A stretch of DNA of 64,000 bases from Butyrivibrio sp. AE3004 (GCF_000703165.1 NZ_JNLQ01000002.1:1116001-1180000), one strand, 5' to 3'; positions 19,103 to 28,465 are shown, numbered from the stretch's first letter. Numbers and translations: made by a program. Notes: generated from the letters alone by a model not told the origin.

Positions 19103-19262
19103 TTTTTTAATAACCTCCTATAATTAAAACTTTTCTTTACAAAACAGATTCGTTTGTAGTGCAACCTATCTATTTTATTACATAAAAGTGTAAAAGTCAC
19201 TACTTTTTTGGAGGATGAAATGGGAATTAAATATATATATAGAAACATGAGGAGGGGCCAAA

Positions 19263-20063
19263 ATGTCTATTAAAATCCAAACCGTAACAACAAATAATAT
19301 CGTAATGAACTATTTCAGATTCGGAAAAGAAGGTGGCTATCCGATAGTGATAATTCCGGGACTCTCAATAAAGAGCGTTATGGATTCTGCGGATTTTATA
19401 GCTGCTGCTTACAAAATCTTTGCTGAAGAATTTGATGTCTATGTGATGGACAGAAGACAAAATCTTCCGGATAAATACGCCATAGAGGATATGGCAAATG
19501 ACACTATAGAAGTAATAAAGGCACTTGGCTTGAAGAACATAAATATAATAAGTACATCCCAGGGCGGCATGATTTCTATGACGATCGCGCTTAAATGCCC
19601 GGAGCTCATAAACAACCTGGTGGTGGAGTCAAGCAGTTCCCATATGAATGAAAAGTCTTTAGCTGTAATCGGCAAATGGATCGAACTTGCCAAATCCGGG
19701 GAAAGTGAAGCACTGATGCTTGAATTTGCCGATAAATGCTATACGGCAGACTATGTAAACAAATACCGCGATGCATTTAAGAAGCTTGCAACGCTTGTAA
19801 CTGATGAAGATTTAAAGAGGTTTGTTATCATCGCAGAGGGAATCTTTGATTTCGATATTTCGGACCGCATTCAAAACATCAAAAACAGAGCACTTATTAT
19901 AGGGGCTGATAAAGACCTGGTTTTCGGAAAAGAGCCATCTCTTGAGATCGCTGAAAAGATAGGGTGTGAATCATATATTTATGAAGATTATGGTCATGCT
20001 TTATATGACGAGGCTCCTGATTGCTGCGAGAGGATATATAAGTTTATGAAAGCGGGGGTATGA
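19263..20063 (+). CDS. Alpha/beta-hydrolase fold protein
   Basis: 266 residues, cytoplasmic. Oxyanion-side motif IIPGLSIKS at about 30; nucleophile Ser99 in STSQGG (the usual GxSxG with the first Gly replaced by Ser); acid in IIGADKDLVFG; base in EDYGHALYDEAP near the C-terminus. The triad is thus complete, giving an esterase, peptidase or similar hydrolase with unknown substrate. A GAGGAGGGG site precedes ATG 19263. It is a single gene, divergent from the permease operon. Confidence 0.82.
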   Translation: MSIKIQTVTTNNIVMNYFRFGKEGGYPIVIIPGLSIKSVMDSADFIAAAYKIFAEEFDVYVMDRRQNLPDKYAIEDMANDTIEVIKALGLKNINIISTSQGGMISMTIALKCPELINNLVVESSSSHMNEKSLAVIGKWIELAKSGESEALMLEFADKCYTADYVNKYRDAFKKLATLVTDEDLKRFVIIAEGIFDFDISDRIQNIKNRALIIGADKDLVFGKEPSLEIAEKIGCESYIYEDYGHALYDEAPDCCERIYKFMKAGV

Positions 20064-20420
20064 TAGCCTGATAAACGGACATCCGACAAAAATTAAAGAT
20101 AAACTATTGCTTGAAGAGGAGAAATTTATAGCACGAGGTAGCCACTTTGGACCGAAATTTGAGGGTTCAAAATATTAAATTTCTCAGAAAATGTAAAACA
20201 CGATTAGATTATGATACGGTTTCTTAAATGTGAAAAATCTGTGTCCTTACTGTATTTGCTCCATATACGAAATTATAAACATTTTATAAACTTTATAAAA
20301 TGCCCGAAGATGCCCATTATAAGCGGGTTGACAAATGTTTTGCAGATGCTAGAATGAAAACTGTCACGTAGATACGGTAATGAAAAACCGTTATGTATTC
20401 TTATGATGGAGGTTGTTTTT
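20064..20420 (+). promoter_or_regulatory. Intergenic region with promoter of first secreted paralog
   Basis: No gene is seen in 20064-20420. A good promoter is present: TTGACA (20328-20333), 16-nt spacer, TAGAAT (20350-20355). ATGCCCATTATAAG (from 20310) just before the -35 resembles the ATGCCACATT found at the same place before the second paralog and before the TIR gene. The leader of about 60 nt ends in GGAGG at about 20406. Confidence 0.6.
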
Positions 20421-21671
20421 ATGAGGAATTTTTCTAAAATTGGTGCAACTGCACTTGCTTTAGCATTGTCTATTACCATGGTAGCGCCTGTTAAAGTAAA
20501 TGCTATGATCGATACTGATTTTAAGGGCACTGCAACTGAGGATGGAACCCTCGATACTACTAAGGACTATACTGTCACAGAGACAAGAAAAGAAACAGGT
20601 AAAACTTATTCATATTCCCAGACCAACGGTGTTTCAACATATGATTATCAAGCCAGAAGAGAGGCTCTTAATTATTTTGCGGGAATTCCGTCAAAGCTTA
20701 CCGTAGGTATTGATTGTTATGAAGAAATCGATTTTGAACTTAATTATGGCGAGACTTTGGATTCCGTAAAGATTATTAAGGGTAAGAAAAATATTACCTT
20801 AAAGAAGGTTGGTGAATCATCCTATACAGATTACCCTGAGTATGATAAAACTACCAAAACTTATTACTTTGAGAATCTTGACGGAACAAAGGCTTATACA
20901 ACTTTGACAGATGGCAACTATACAGAAGATGCATATTATGCACTTCAGAAGACTCAGTACAAGTATACATACAGACTTTTTGGTAAGGCTATTGGTTCAG
21001 CTAAGATTCAGTACAAGGTTAAGGATGAAGCAGGGAAGGTAACAAAGAAGACAATCACAGTTACTGTTTCCACAGATGATTCTCCTTTTAAAACAATCAC
21101 TTATGCAGGAAAGAATCTGCTTTATGATTATTCAAAGGATGCTAAGAATAATAAATATATCTATGCAGGATCAAAGAATAAGCATGGTTTAGGTTATACA
21201 ACAAAGAAGTCCGGTAAATTCAAGGTTAACATGAATAAGGATTATAAGCTTGTTAATATTTGGGTTGAGAAGGATAATCCTTGGGTAAGTGAGGTTGACA
21301 AGGATTCTACTTTTGATAAAGATTATGGCATTTCTTCAGCTACAGAGCTTGTTAAGCAAAAAGCCGGTGTAGACCTTAATGGTGATGGCGATTACTTTGA
21401 TACAATCGATGGCATGTCAGAGGGAAGTAAGAGAACTGCAAACTTCACAAAGATGAAGAATGGCGGAAAGCTCGCTCTTAGCACTGTTCCCGGAGAAAAG
21501 GAAGATTATCTTTATACTTTCCAGTCAAAGACATCAAAGTATAATACCAAGGGCGTTCAAAAGTATGAGAGTAATTTTGCTATAACTAAAATCCATATCA
21601 TCTATCAGGAAAAGAATACAAAGAGATATGGTGCAGCAACATATTATATCAACCTTCGTTTAAATAAGTAA
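20421..21671 (+). CDS. Secreted protein, paralog A (Ig-like/calcium-loop features)
   Basis: 416 residues from ATG 20421, which GGAGG precedes at a proper distance (an in-frame ATG at 20403 lacks a site). A signal peptide (FSKIGATALALALSITMVAP) is probably cleaved after VNA. The mature protein has beta-rich segments (YKVKDEAGKVTKKTITVTVS resembles bacterial Ig-like/PKD repeats) and a calcium-type loop DLNGDGDYFDTIDG at about 320. No catalytic motif was recognised. It is about 60-70% identical by eye to the gene at 21958. Its codons are more A/T-ended than those of its paralog. It has its own promoter and terminator, so it is monocistronic. Probably an exported or surface protein of unknown function. 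Confidence 0.75.
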   Translation: MRNFSKIGATALALALSITMVAPVKVNAMIDTDFKGTATEDGTLDTTKDYTVTETRKETGKTYSYSQTNGVSTYDYQARREALNYFAGIPSKLTVGIDCYEEIDFELNYGETLDSVKIIKGKKNITLKKVGESSYTDYPEYDKTTKTYYFENLDGTKAYTTLTDGNYTEDAYYALQKTQYKYTYRLFGKAIGSAKIQYKVKDEAGKVTKKTITVTVSTDDSPFKTITYAGKNLLYDYSKDAKNNKYIYAGSKNKHGLGYTTKKSGKFKVNMNKDYKLVNIWVEKDNPWVSEVDKDSTFDKDYGISSATELVKQKAGVDLNGDGDYFDTIDGMSEGSKRTANFTKMKNGGKLALSTVPGEKEDYLYTFQSKTSKYNTKGVQKYESNFAITKIHIIYQEKNTKRYGAATYYINLRLNK

Positions 21672-21693
21672 TTGAAGACTATTATAAGCAATC

Positions 21694-21731
21694 AGAAGGC
21701 CGTCACCTAAGCGTGGCGGTCTTCTTTTTTG
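21694..21731 (+). terminator. Terminator of secreted paralog A
   Basis: GAAGGCCGTCAC pairs with GTGGCGGTCTTC and is followed by TTTTTT. The stem is related in sequence to the terminator behind paralog B, so gene and terminator were duplicated together. Confidence 0.85.
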
Positions 21732-21844
21732 GTGTACAGGGACGAATATGGGAAATTATTACTTTTATAATAGATAAAAGTATTGTAGAACGTGTAATTA
21801 ACGATATTTAACATTCAAAATTGGAAATGAAAAGGTGGTTTATT

Positions 21845-21889
21845 ATGCCACATTATCGTGTTGACATAGGGAAAATATGGGGATAGAAT
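21845..21889 (+). promoter_or_regulatory. Promoter of secreted paralog B with ATGCCACATT motif
   Basis: ATGCCACATT (21845-21854) is followed by TTGACA (21861-21866), a 17-nt spacer and TAGAAT (21884-21889). Strong consensus match, fitting high expression. The upstream motif recurs before the TIR gene promoter at 23439. The rest of 21732-21957 contains no gene. Confidence 0.7.
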
Positions 21890-21957
21890 ATAAAAGTCAT
21901 TGGTTGGCGTTCACGAAAGAACGTCAATATGAAAAAAGTTTAATGGAGGGAAATTAA

Positions 21958-23208
21958 ATGACAAGATTCACAAGACTTGGTGCTGCTGCACTTGCAATGG
22001 CACTCTCAATCACTCTTGTAACACCTGTTAGCGTTAACGCTATGACAGACGTTGATTACAAGGGTTCAGCAACAGCTGATGGTACACTTGATACCACAAA
22101 GGACTACACAGTTACAGAGACTAGAAAAGAAACAGGCAAAACATACTCTTATACTAAGACAGCAGACGGTAAGTCAACATATGACAGCAGTGCAAGAGAT
22201 GAAGCTCTCAGATACTATGTTGGAACACCTTCTAAGGTTAATGTAGCAGTAGAGAACTACAGCACATTCAGTATTGCTCTCAACTATGGTGAGACACTTG
22301 ATTCTGTAAAGGTTATCAAGGGTAAGAAGAACATCACTCTTAAGAAGGTTGGTGAATCAACCAACACAGGTTATCCTACAAAGGATAAGGATACTAAGAC
22401 TTACTACTTCACAAACAGAGATGGTTCTAAGGCTTTCACAACTCTGACAGAAGCTAACTACACAGAAGAAGCTTGGCTTGCACTTCAGAAGAAGCGTTCA
22501 TCATTTAATTACAGACTCTTCGGTAAGAGCATTGGTACAGCTAAGATCCAGTACAAGGTTAAGGATGAAGCAGGCAAAGTTACAAAGAAGACAATCACTG
22601 TTAACGTAACTAAGGATGCAGCTGCATTCAAGTCAATCACATACGCTGGAAAAGAGCTCCTTTATGATTATTCAAAGGGCGCTAACAACAACAAGTACAT
22701 CTATTCCGGCAAGAGCAAGTATGGCGTAGGCTACACAACAAAGAAGTCCGGTAAGCTTAAGGTTAAGATGAACAAGGATTACAGACTTGTAAACATCTGG
22801 GTTGAGAAGGATAATGACTGGGTACTTGAGGCTGATTCTTCAAACTATGATGATGAGTACGGCACAAGAACAGAGACAGAGCTCGTTCACCAGAAGGGTG
22901 GAGTTGACCTTAACAGCGACGGCGATTGCTTCGATACAATCGATGGCCTCTCAGAGGGTAGCAAGAAGACAAGTAACTTTACAAAGTTAAAGAATGGCGG
23001 AAAGCTTACTCTTGGTAAGGTTGCAGATAATAAGACAGATTACAGCTACTCATATCAGGGCAAGAAGTATTCAAAGACAAGCTCTTTATCAACATCAAAA
23101 TATGATGGCAATATGGCTACAACAGCTATTCACTTCATCTATCAGAACAAGATCACAAAAGCATACAGCTCACGTACAGAGTACATCACTCTTCGTATCA
23201 GCAAGTAA
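21958..23208 (+). CDS. Secreted protein, paralog B (Ig-like/calcium-loop features)
   Basis: 416 residues, the same length as its neighbour at 20421 and alignable end to end without large gaps. Signal peptide FTRLGAAALAMALSITLVTP, cleaved after VNA. The domain path is the same: conserved TVTETRKETGKTYSY block, NYGETLDSVKVIKGKKNITL, AKIQYKVKDEAGKVTKKTIT, then the calcium-type loop DLNSDGDCFDTIDG. Codon use is strongly biased to a small set (AAG, ACA, GTT, CTT), as in very highly expressed genes, and differs from paralog A. The GGAGGG site before ATG 21958 is strong. Function unknown; possibly a surface-layer or matrix protein. Confidence 0.75.
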   Translation: MTRFTRLGAAALAMALSITLVTPVSVNAMTDVDYKGSATADGTLDTTKDYTVTETRKETGKTYSYTKTADGKSTYDSSARDEALRYYVGTPSKVNVAVENYSTFSIALNYGETLDSVKVIKGKKNITLKKVGESTNTGYPTKDKDTKTYYFTNRDGSKAFTTLTEANYTEEAWLALQKKRSSFNYRLFGKSIGTAKIQYKVKDEAGKVTKKTITVNVTKDAAAFKSITYAGKELLYDYSKGANNNKYIYSGKSKYGVGYTTKKSGKLKVKMNKDYRLVNIWVEKDNDWVLEADSSNYDDEYGTRTETELVHQKGGVDLNSDGDCFDTIDGLSEGSKKTSNFTKLKNGGKLTLGKVADNKTDYSYSYQGKKYSKTSSLSTSKYDGNMATTAIHFIYQNKITKAYSSRTEYITLRISK

Positions 23209-23234
23209 TAAAAGCCTTTGGTCTTAGACAACAG

Positions 23235-23268
23235 AGACCGTCATGCGAAAGCATGGCGGTCTTTTTTT
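23235..23268 (+). terminator. Terminator of secreted paralog B
   Basis: AGACCGTCATGC and GCATGGCGGTCT form an almost perfect 12-bp stem around a GAAA tetraloop, followed by seven T residues. Confidence 0.9.
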
Positions 23269-23402
23269 ATTCAATAGGAAATTCCTTCGGATTTCCTATT
23301 GAATAAAAAGCGCTCCGCTATGGATGCGACTGGTGCGCAGATGAATTTTGCAAGCTAAAGCTTGCGCGCACCAGCGCGCAAAGAGTCTCGAGCGACTCTT
23401 TG
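23269..23402. repeat. Cluster of three perfect or near-perfect hairpins (REP/MITE-like)
   Basis: Three inverted repeats stand back to back. TTCAATAGGAAATTCC faces GGATTTCCTATTGAA. TGGTGCGC faces GCGCACCA with an inner GCAAGC/GCTTGC stem. AAAGAGTC faces GACTCTTT. No coding sequence is present. A related string (CTCTATGGATGTGACTTC) occurs near 28560, suggesting an interspersed non-coding element family. It lies between a terminator and the TIR promoter. Confidence 0.5.
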
Positions 23403-23438
23403 TTCTAAATGTTTTTGGATAAATTAAGTAAACACAAT

Positions 23439-23482
23439 ATGCCACATTGGCGATTGAATAAAATCCATATAAATAGTAAACT
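23439..23482 (+). promoter_or_regulatory. Promoter of the TIR/RyR operon with ATGCCACATT motif
   Basis: ATGCCACATT (23439-23448) is identical to the motif before paralog B, then TTGAAT (23454-23459), a 17-nt spacer and TAAACT (23477-23482). The leader contains AAAGGGGAG at 23515-23523, which places the start at 23533. Confidence 0.6.
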
Positions 23483-23532
23483 AGGACCTGGACTTAATGA
23501 GGGGAGTCATATTTAAAGGGGAGTTTTTTGGG

Positions 23533-26500
23533 ATGAGATACGACGCATTTATCAGCTACAGACATGCGCCTCTTGACATGGAGGTTGCAAAGAAGATTCA
23601 TACAGGACTTGAGACCTATAAGATACCAAAGTCTGTACAGAATAAGACGGGAAAAAAGAAGATGGGCAGGGTTTTCAGAGACCAGGAAGAGCTGCCTATC
23701 GGAAGTGATCTTGATAATAATATTTCTATGGCACTTGCCGAATCAAAATATCTGATTGTCATTTGTTCTCCACGAACACCGGAATCCTACTGGGTATGTA
23801 AGGAAATAGACAATTTCATAAAGATGCACGACAGAAATCATGTGCTCGCAGTTCTTATAGAAGGTGAACCGGAAGAGTCTTTTCCGCCTCAGCTTCTTAA
23901 GGATGAAGAGGGGAATCCTGTGGAACCTCTGGCAGCTGATGTAAGAGGTGCTACGAAGAAGGAGAGAAACACCAAGTATAAGACGGAGCTTTTAAGACTT
24001 GCCGCACCTGTGATCGGATGTACATATGATGAACTAAGACAGCGTCACAGAGAGCGTGTTATCAGAAAGACTATAACACTTGGAGCATCTGCAGCTACAG
24101 TCGTGGCGGTTTCAGGTATTTCCTTTGGTATTTATAACGCCAATGTTGCCACTCAGATGAAGGAACTTGCTGATGAGAAAACGAAGCTTGCAGATGAGAT
24201 TACTGTCCAATATCAGGGGAAACAGGAAAACCAATCAAGGTTCTATGCTGAAGAGGCGCTTTCACTTTTTGAATCCGGAAACAGAGAAGACGCAGTACTT
24301 GTGGCGATGAAGGGACTGCCTTCTAAAGAGGATGACAGACCTTATGTACCTGAAGCAGAGTACGCACTCTCTAAGGCGCTCTATGCATATGATAGCGGCA
24401 ACGACATTTCTTTTGACAGAAATCTGACGCACAGTCTGCCTCTTTCCAAGATGAAGAGGTCAGATGACGCTACGAAGCTTATTACTATTGATAACGGTAA
24501 TAAAGTTTATGTATGGAATGCAGAAGACTGGTCTCTTGCAGCTACAATTGAGCCCGGTGTCAATTCTTCAAATTATATCGAAATGGTAAATAGTGCTGAT
24601 GCGGATGCAACGGGTGTATATGTAACAACGGATTATAATCTTATCAAGTATGATTATGAAGGGAATGTTATATATTCAAAAGATACAAGTGATATGATCG
24701 TGAGCTGCGAGGTATGTGAGAACAAGAACAAAGCTCTTCTCGTATGCTGTGAGTCAGTAGAAGTGTTTGATCCTGCAACAGGTGAAACCGTAACTACAAT
24801 TCCGAATAATACAAATATGTATTACAAGGGCGGAGGAAAGTACAATATTTCTGAAGGCGTTTATGTAGCGGGACACCTTGGAGATGATGCTGGACATAAT
24901 TATTTTTCAATAATTGATCCGGACAGTGCGACAGTAATAGATGCTCCTTTATCAGAGGGGATGATGATGGATTTTACCAGAACTGATAATGGAAACTATG
25001 CTGTTGTGTCCGCTAATGATGACATGCTGGATAACGGCTTTAAAAGAGCTGTCGTAGACCTTATTGATAAAGACGGCAACATTTTATGGACAAAAGAACT
25101 GGACGTACATGTAAACAGTATTTTGTCATTTAGTTCACTGATTTCCGCACATGAATATCAGGAAGGTGATGAAAATGTAAGTGATATTGTGGTGACAGTT
25201 GAGACCTGCGCAATCACTCTGGATGAGAAAAACGGAGAGGTGAAGGCTTCATTTAATCTGCCTGCAGATGCTACAATGCTTGGTCTGACGGTAGGAAGCC
25301 CTTACGGAAGAGTCGGCTACAAACAGGGAAATATTGATTTTGTTGATTTTTCAAAAGGACGTATACATTCAGATTTTCAGTTTGATACTAATGATTCAAT
25401 CAGAGAGGCTATCTACTTTAAAGGTGCAATTGTGTTTAACTCATTTTCTTCACCTGATGTGCATGTCCTTTCATGGCATGAAGCGCCTGATGCAAAAGAG
25501 TTTATGAATTTTGATCAGACTATGAGACCTATTTCCGTATCAGATGATAATGAGATATTTGCGATGGGACCAAGTATGGATTTCGGAAAAGTAAGCTTTT
25601 TTGATAAGGAAGGAAAAGAGCTTTACTCCTTTGACAGTGGAGAGAGTATTGATGATGTTATTTTCAGAGGAGATATTGTCTATTTACATGACAGGAGATG
25701 CCTGTGGAAAATCGACCTGAAAAATAAGAATACTGAAAAGATTGATCTTGAAAAGTATGGATTTGAAAGTAGCATGTATGAACTCAATATCTCAAATGAC
25801 GGGAAAATAGCCAATATATGGAGCAGCTGGAACAGCCTTACACTTGATCTTCAAAGTGAAGAGACGATTATTGCAATGCAATACGATGGCAAGGTTGGAA
25901 GCATGATTTCTTCAGCGGATGGCAAGCAGATATATATTTCAGAAGCAGGAGAAAACCTCTACGCAGCTAAAACTGAAAACGGAGAGTCTACATATTTTAA
26001 GGATGATAAGCTTCGTACAGTTACCAACGTCTTTGGGAAGAAATATATGGCGCTTAGTCCTGACGGAAAATATCTTGCCATAACATGTATGGATGGGGTA
26101 GTCAGAGTAGCGGATACAGAAAGTATGGAGACAGTTTCTGAGATTCCTATGGACACTTATTTGAGAGTATTCATGTCCTTTACAAAGGACAGTAAACATC
26201 TTGTTTTACAGGGAGATGATTATAAGGTCCGCATTTGGGATATGGATAAACAGGAAATTATTAGCTCTGTTGATGCCAACGTGACTCTGACCAATATCAT
26301 ATGTGATGAAGACAGTAACCTGATGGCAGCCTGTTCCGGATACGGAATGCTTTTATATGAGACGAACAACTATGGATGCGTTGCAGATATTGACAGAGGA
26401 ATGCTTTATCTTGGAGGAGAGGATTCAATACTTATTAGCAGCGACAGGATGAATATAAAGCGCACACATTATAAGAATTATAAAGAGCTGATAGATGAAG

Positions 26501-26565
26501 CAAAAAAACAGTTTTCGGATTCGGTATTATCTTCCGAGAAACAGGTTAAATATAATATCAACTGA
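23533..26565 (+). CDS. TIR-domain protein with TM helix and C-terminal beta-propeller
   Basis: 1010 residues from ATG 23533, selected over ATG 23497 because AAAGGGGAG precedes it and the TIR fold begins exactly there. TIR domain at 1-125: YDAFISYRH (strand A/box 1), FRDQEELPIGSDL (BB-loop region), SKYLIVICSPRTPESYWVCKEI with the putative catalytic Glu91 in the W-C-x-x-E pattern of NAD-cleaving TIRs. One TM helix at about 181-201, a short coiled coil at 205-235, then about 700 residues of WD40/quinoprotein-like blades (VYVWNAEDW, VRIWDMDKQE). It is the first gene of a two-gene operon, 22 nt before a membrane TrkA-N/RyR protein. The domains are seen; NAD hydrolysis or defence function is inferred from TIR family knowledge. 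A purely scaffolding TIR is possible. Confidence 0.82.
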   Translation: MRYDAFISYRHAPLDMEVAKKIHTGLETYKIPKSVQNKTGKKKMGRVFRDQEELPIGSDLDNNISMALAESKYLIVICSPRTPESYWVCKEIDNFIKMHDRNHVLAVLIEGEPEESFPPQLLKDEEGNPVEPLAADVRGATKKERNTKYKTELLRLAAPVIGCTYDELRQRHRERVIRKTITLGASAATVVAVSGISFGIYNANVATQMKELADEKTKLADEITVQYQGKQENQSRFYAEEALSLFESGNREDAVLVAMKGLPSKEDDRPYVPEAEYALSKALYAYDSGNDISFDRNLTHSLPLSKMKRSDDATKLITIDNGNKVYVWNAEDWSLAATIEPGVNSSNYIEMVNSADADATGVYVTTDYNLIKYDYEGNVIYSKDTSDMIVSCEVCENKNKALLVCCESVEVFDPATGETVTTIPNNTNMYYKGGGKYNISEGVYVAGHLGDDAGHNYFSIIDPDSATVIDAPLSEGMMMDFTRTDNGNYAVVSANDDMLDNGFKRAVVDLIDKDGNILWTKELDVHVNSILSFSSLISAHEYQEGDENVSDIVVTVETCAITLDEKNGEVKASFNLPADATMLGLTVGSPYGRVGYKQGNIDFVDFSKGRIHSDFQFDTNDSIREAIYFKGAIVFNSFSSPDVHVLSWHEAPDAKEFMNFDQTMRPISVSDDNEIFAMGPSMDFGKVSFFDKEGKELYSFDSGESIDDVIFRGDIVYLHDRRCLWKIDLKNKNTEKIDLEKYGFESSMYELNISNDGKIANIWSSWNSLTLDLQSEETIIAMQYDGKVGSMISSADGKQIYISEAGENLYAAKTENGESTYFKDDKLRTVTNVFGKKYMALSPDGKYLAITCMDGVVRVADTESMETVSEIPMDTYLRVFMSFTKDSKHLVLQGDDYKVRIWDMDKQEIISSVDANVTLTNIICDEDSNLMAACSGYGMLLYETNNYGCVADIDRGMLYLGGEDSILISSDRMNIKRTHYKNYKELIDEAKKQFSDSVLSSEKQVKYNIN

Positions 26566-26587
26566 TATGCAATAAAGGGTGACATAT

Positions 26588-28420
26588 ATGGAAAGTATTT
26601 TGATTATCTTAATCTCGGCGGCTGTATTCTTTTCAATTGCGTTGTGGTTGGCAGTAGACAGTGAACATATGGCGAAGTGGACCCAGATTGCGTTTTTTAT
26701 CGCTATAATCGGAGGCCTCGGAATATATGGAATAATTAACGCTTCCATATATAGTGCAGAGCCATTAAGCGCAGTTCTCAGAACAGTAGTTGATCTGGGA
26801 AAAATGTTCGGTAATACAGGCGGTGATAATTACGAAAAATTCACCAGAGCTGTCGGAAGCAGCCATTTGATTTCACTTTTCTACTGGCTGATACATTTTT
26901 TTGCATATTATTCTCTTGTCAGTGCTGTGATCATGCTGATAGGCGATGGCGTTTTGAGGAAACTCAGAACATTCTTTTTGATGATACATGATATAGAGAT
27001 AATATACGGAATAAATGAGCATACAATAGCAATCGGAAGAGAGCTTGTTAAGAATGGAAAGGTATCCGTTGTGTATGTTGGAAAAGGAGCCGGTTACGAA
27101 GCTACAATCAGGAATATGGGCGGAATATGGTTTTCGGATAATAGCGCAAAAAAACCATCTAAGAAGTTCCTTCAAAGAATTTCATTAAAAAGATATAAGG
27201 GTAAAATACGTGTAAGTGCATTATCTGAAAATGAAGATTCAAATTTTGATTATGCATCGAAGATGATGAATAGTCTTCAGGAATTTGGTATAGATCCGGT
27301 CCAGACGGAGCTGGTTCTTTTGGGGCGTGAGGATATTGAGAACAATTATTTCCAGGCGCTCGGTAATAATTATGGCTACGGAAGTGTTTTTGCTTTTAAT
27401 GGTCCTGAGCTTACGGCGAGAATCCTTCTGAAAAAATACCCTGTATGTAATACGATCCCGTTTGATAGCGAGGGAAAAGCTGAGCGAAATGTGGATACAC
27501 TGATAATAGGCTTTGGCCGTGTGGGACAGGAACTCTTAAGGAGAATGGTCGCAAGCGGACAGTTTGAGGGAAGTGAATTCAGAGCCTGTGTTTTTGATCC
27601 TGCTGCCGATAAGAAGGACGGATTCTATAGAGTGCGTTATGAGGCAATGCTGGAAAATTATGATATAAGTCTCAAATCATATGATGGAAGAAGCGTGGAA
27701 CTAACAGAGTATGTGAAGGAAAATGCTTCTACACTTACCGGAATTTACATTGCAGTAGGAAATGAAACTGCCGGCCGCGAAATGGCTTACGGAATAACTG
27801 AGATACTCGCAAAGGCAGGATATCAGGTTCCGATTTATCAGTGCTGCGATGGCTCTGTAATATTCTATAAAGATGACCTCCATTGCGAGATAACTGATAC
27901 CTTTGATGCTGAAATCATATACGGAAGAAACATTGATGAGATGGCGAAGATGATAAATCATTATTACAGAGGTGATAATGAGTCTGCAGAAGAGCAGTGG
28001 AAGGACTGTTCATATTTTGACAGGATGAGCTGCAGGGCAAGTGCTGATTATCTGTCCTGTCTTATGGAAAGACTTGGAATATCAGGCGCCGGTGAGATAG
28101 GAGCTGAGTGCATGGAAAATCTCGCAAAATCTGAGCATAAGAGGTGGTGTGCTTTCCATTATTCTATGGGCTACAGATGCATGACACAGGAAGAATTAAA
28201 AGAGAGAGAGGAGATGTATAAAAAAGATCACTCCACAAGGATCACTAAGGATCCTAAGAACAGAATACATGCCTGCCTGATACCCTGGGATGAACTTGAT
28301 ACACTCTCTGAATATGAGAACTCCATAACCGGCAAGAACCTTGATTATAAGCAGATGGACAGAGATAATATCGAAACAACCATTAAACTTCTATGGAGTA
28401 ATGATGATAGTGATATCTGA
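26588..28420 (+). CDS. Membrane protein with tandem Rossmann (TrkA-N-like) and C-terminal RyR domain
   Basis: 610 residues. ATG 26588 lies 9 nt after AAAGGG; the GTG at 26579 abuts that site and is rejected. N-terminal: about 4 TM helices (5-25, 35-55, 95-140). Middle: two Rossmann-type domains, the second with the dinucleotide loop LIIGFGRVGQELL at about 307, like the RCK/TrkA-N domains of potassium channels. C-terminal from about 512: AKSEHKRWCAFHYSMGY followed by HACLIPWDEL and a DRDN tail, matching the RyR (ryanodine-receptor repeat) domain pattern of HxxW, GW/Y, H-x-CLxPxxEL. The architecture suggests a membrane effector gated by a nucleotide ligand. Being co-transcribed with a TIR protein, it is a candidate receiver of a TIR product. 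Function not demonstrated. Confidence 0.75.
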   Translation: MESILIILISAAVFFSIALWLAVDSEHMAKWTQIAFFIAIIGGLGIYGIINASIYSAEPLSAVLRTVVDLGKMFGNTGGDNYEKFTRAVGSSHLISLFYWLIHFFAYYSLVSAVIMLIGDGVLRKLRTFFLMIHDIEIIYGINEHTIAIGRELVKNGKVSVVYVGKGAGYEATIRNMGGIWFSDNSAKKPSKKFLQRISLKRYKGKIRVSALSENEDSNFDYASKMMNSLQEFGIDPVQTELVLLGREDIENNYFQALGNNYGYGSVFAFNGPELTARILLKKYPVCNTIPFDSEGKAERNVDTLIIGFGRVGQELLRRMVASGQFEGSEFRACVFDPAADKKDGFYRVRYEAMLENYDISLKSYDGRSVELTEYVKENASTLTGIYIAVGNETAGREMAYGITEILAKAGYQVPIYQCCDGSVIFYKDDLHCEITDTFDAEIIYGRNIDEMAKMINHYYRGDNESAEEQWKDCSYFDRMSCRASADYLSCLMERLGISGAGEIGAECMENLAKSEHKRWCAFHYSMGYRCMTQEELKEREEMYKKDHSTRITKDPKNRIHACLIPWDELDTLSEYENSITGKNLDYKQMDRDNIETTIKLLWSNDDSDI

Positions 28421-28465
28421 TTTAAGCAAGCGGATAGTTCATACATAAAAGTACAGAACATAAAG

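Noticed and set aside
23497..23532. Upstream start of the TIR gene at 23497
   Set aside because: It has no ribosome site, while AAAGGGGAG precedes ATG 23533, where the TIR fold begins.
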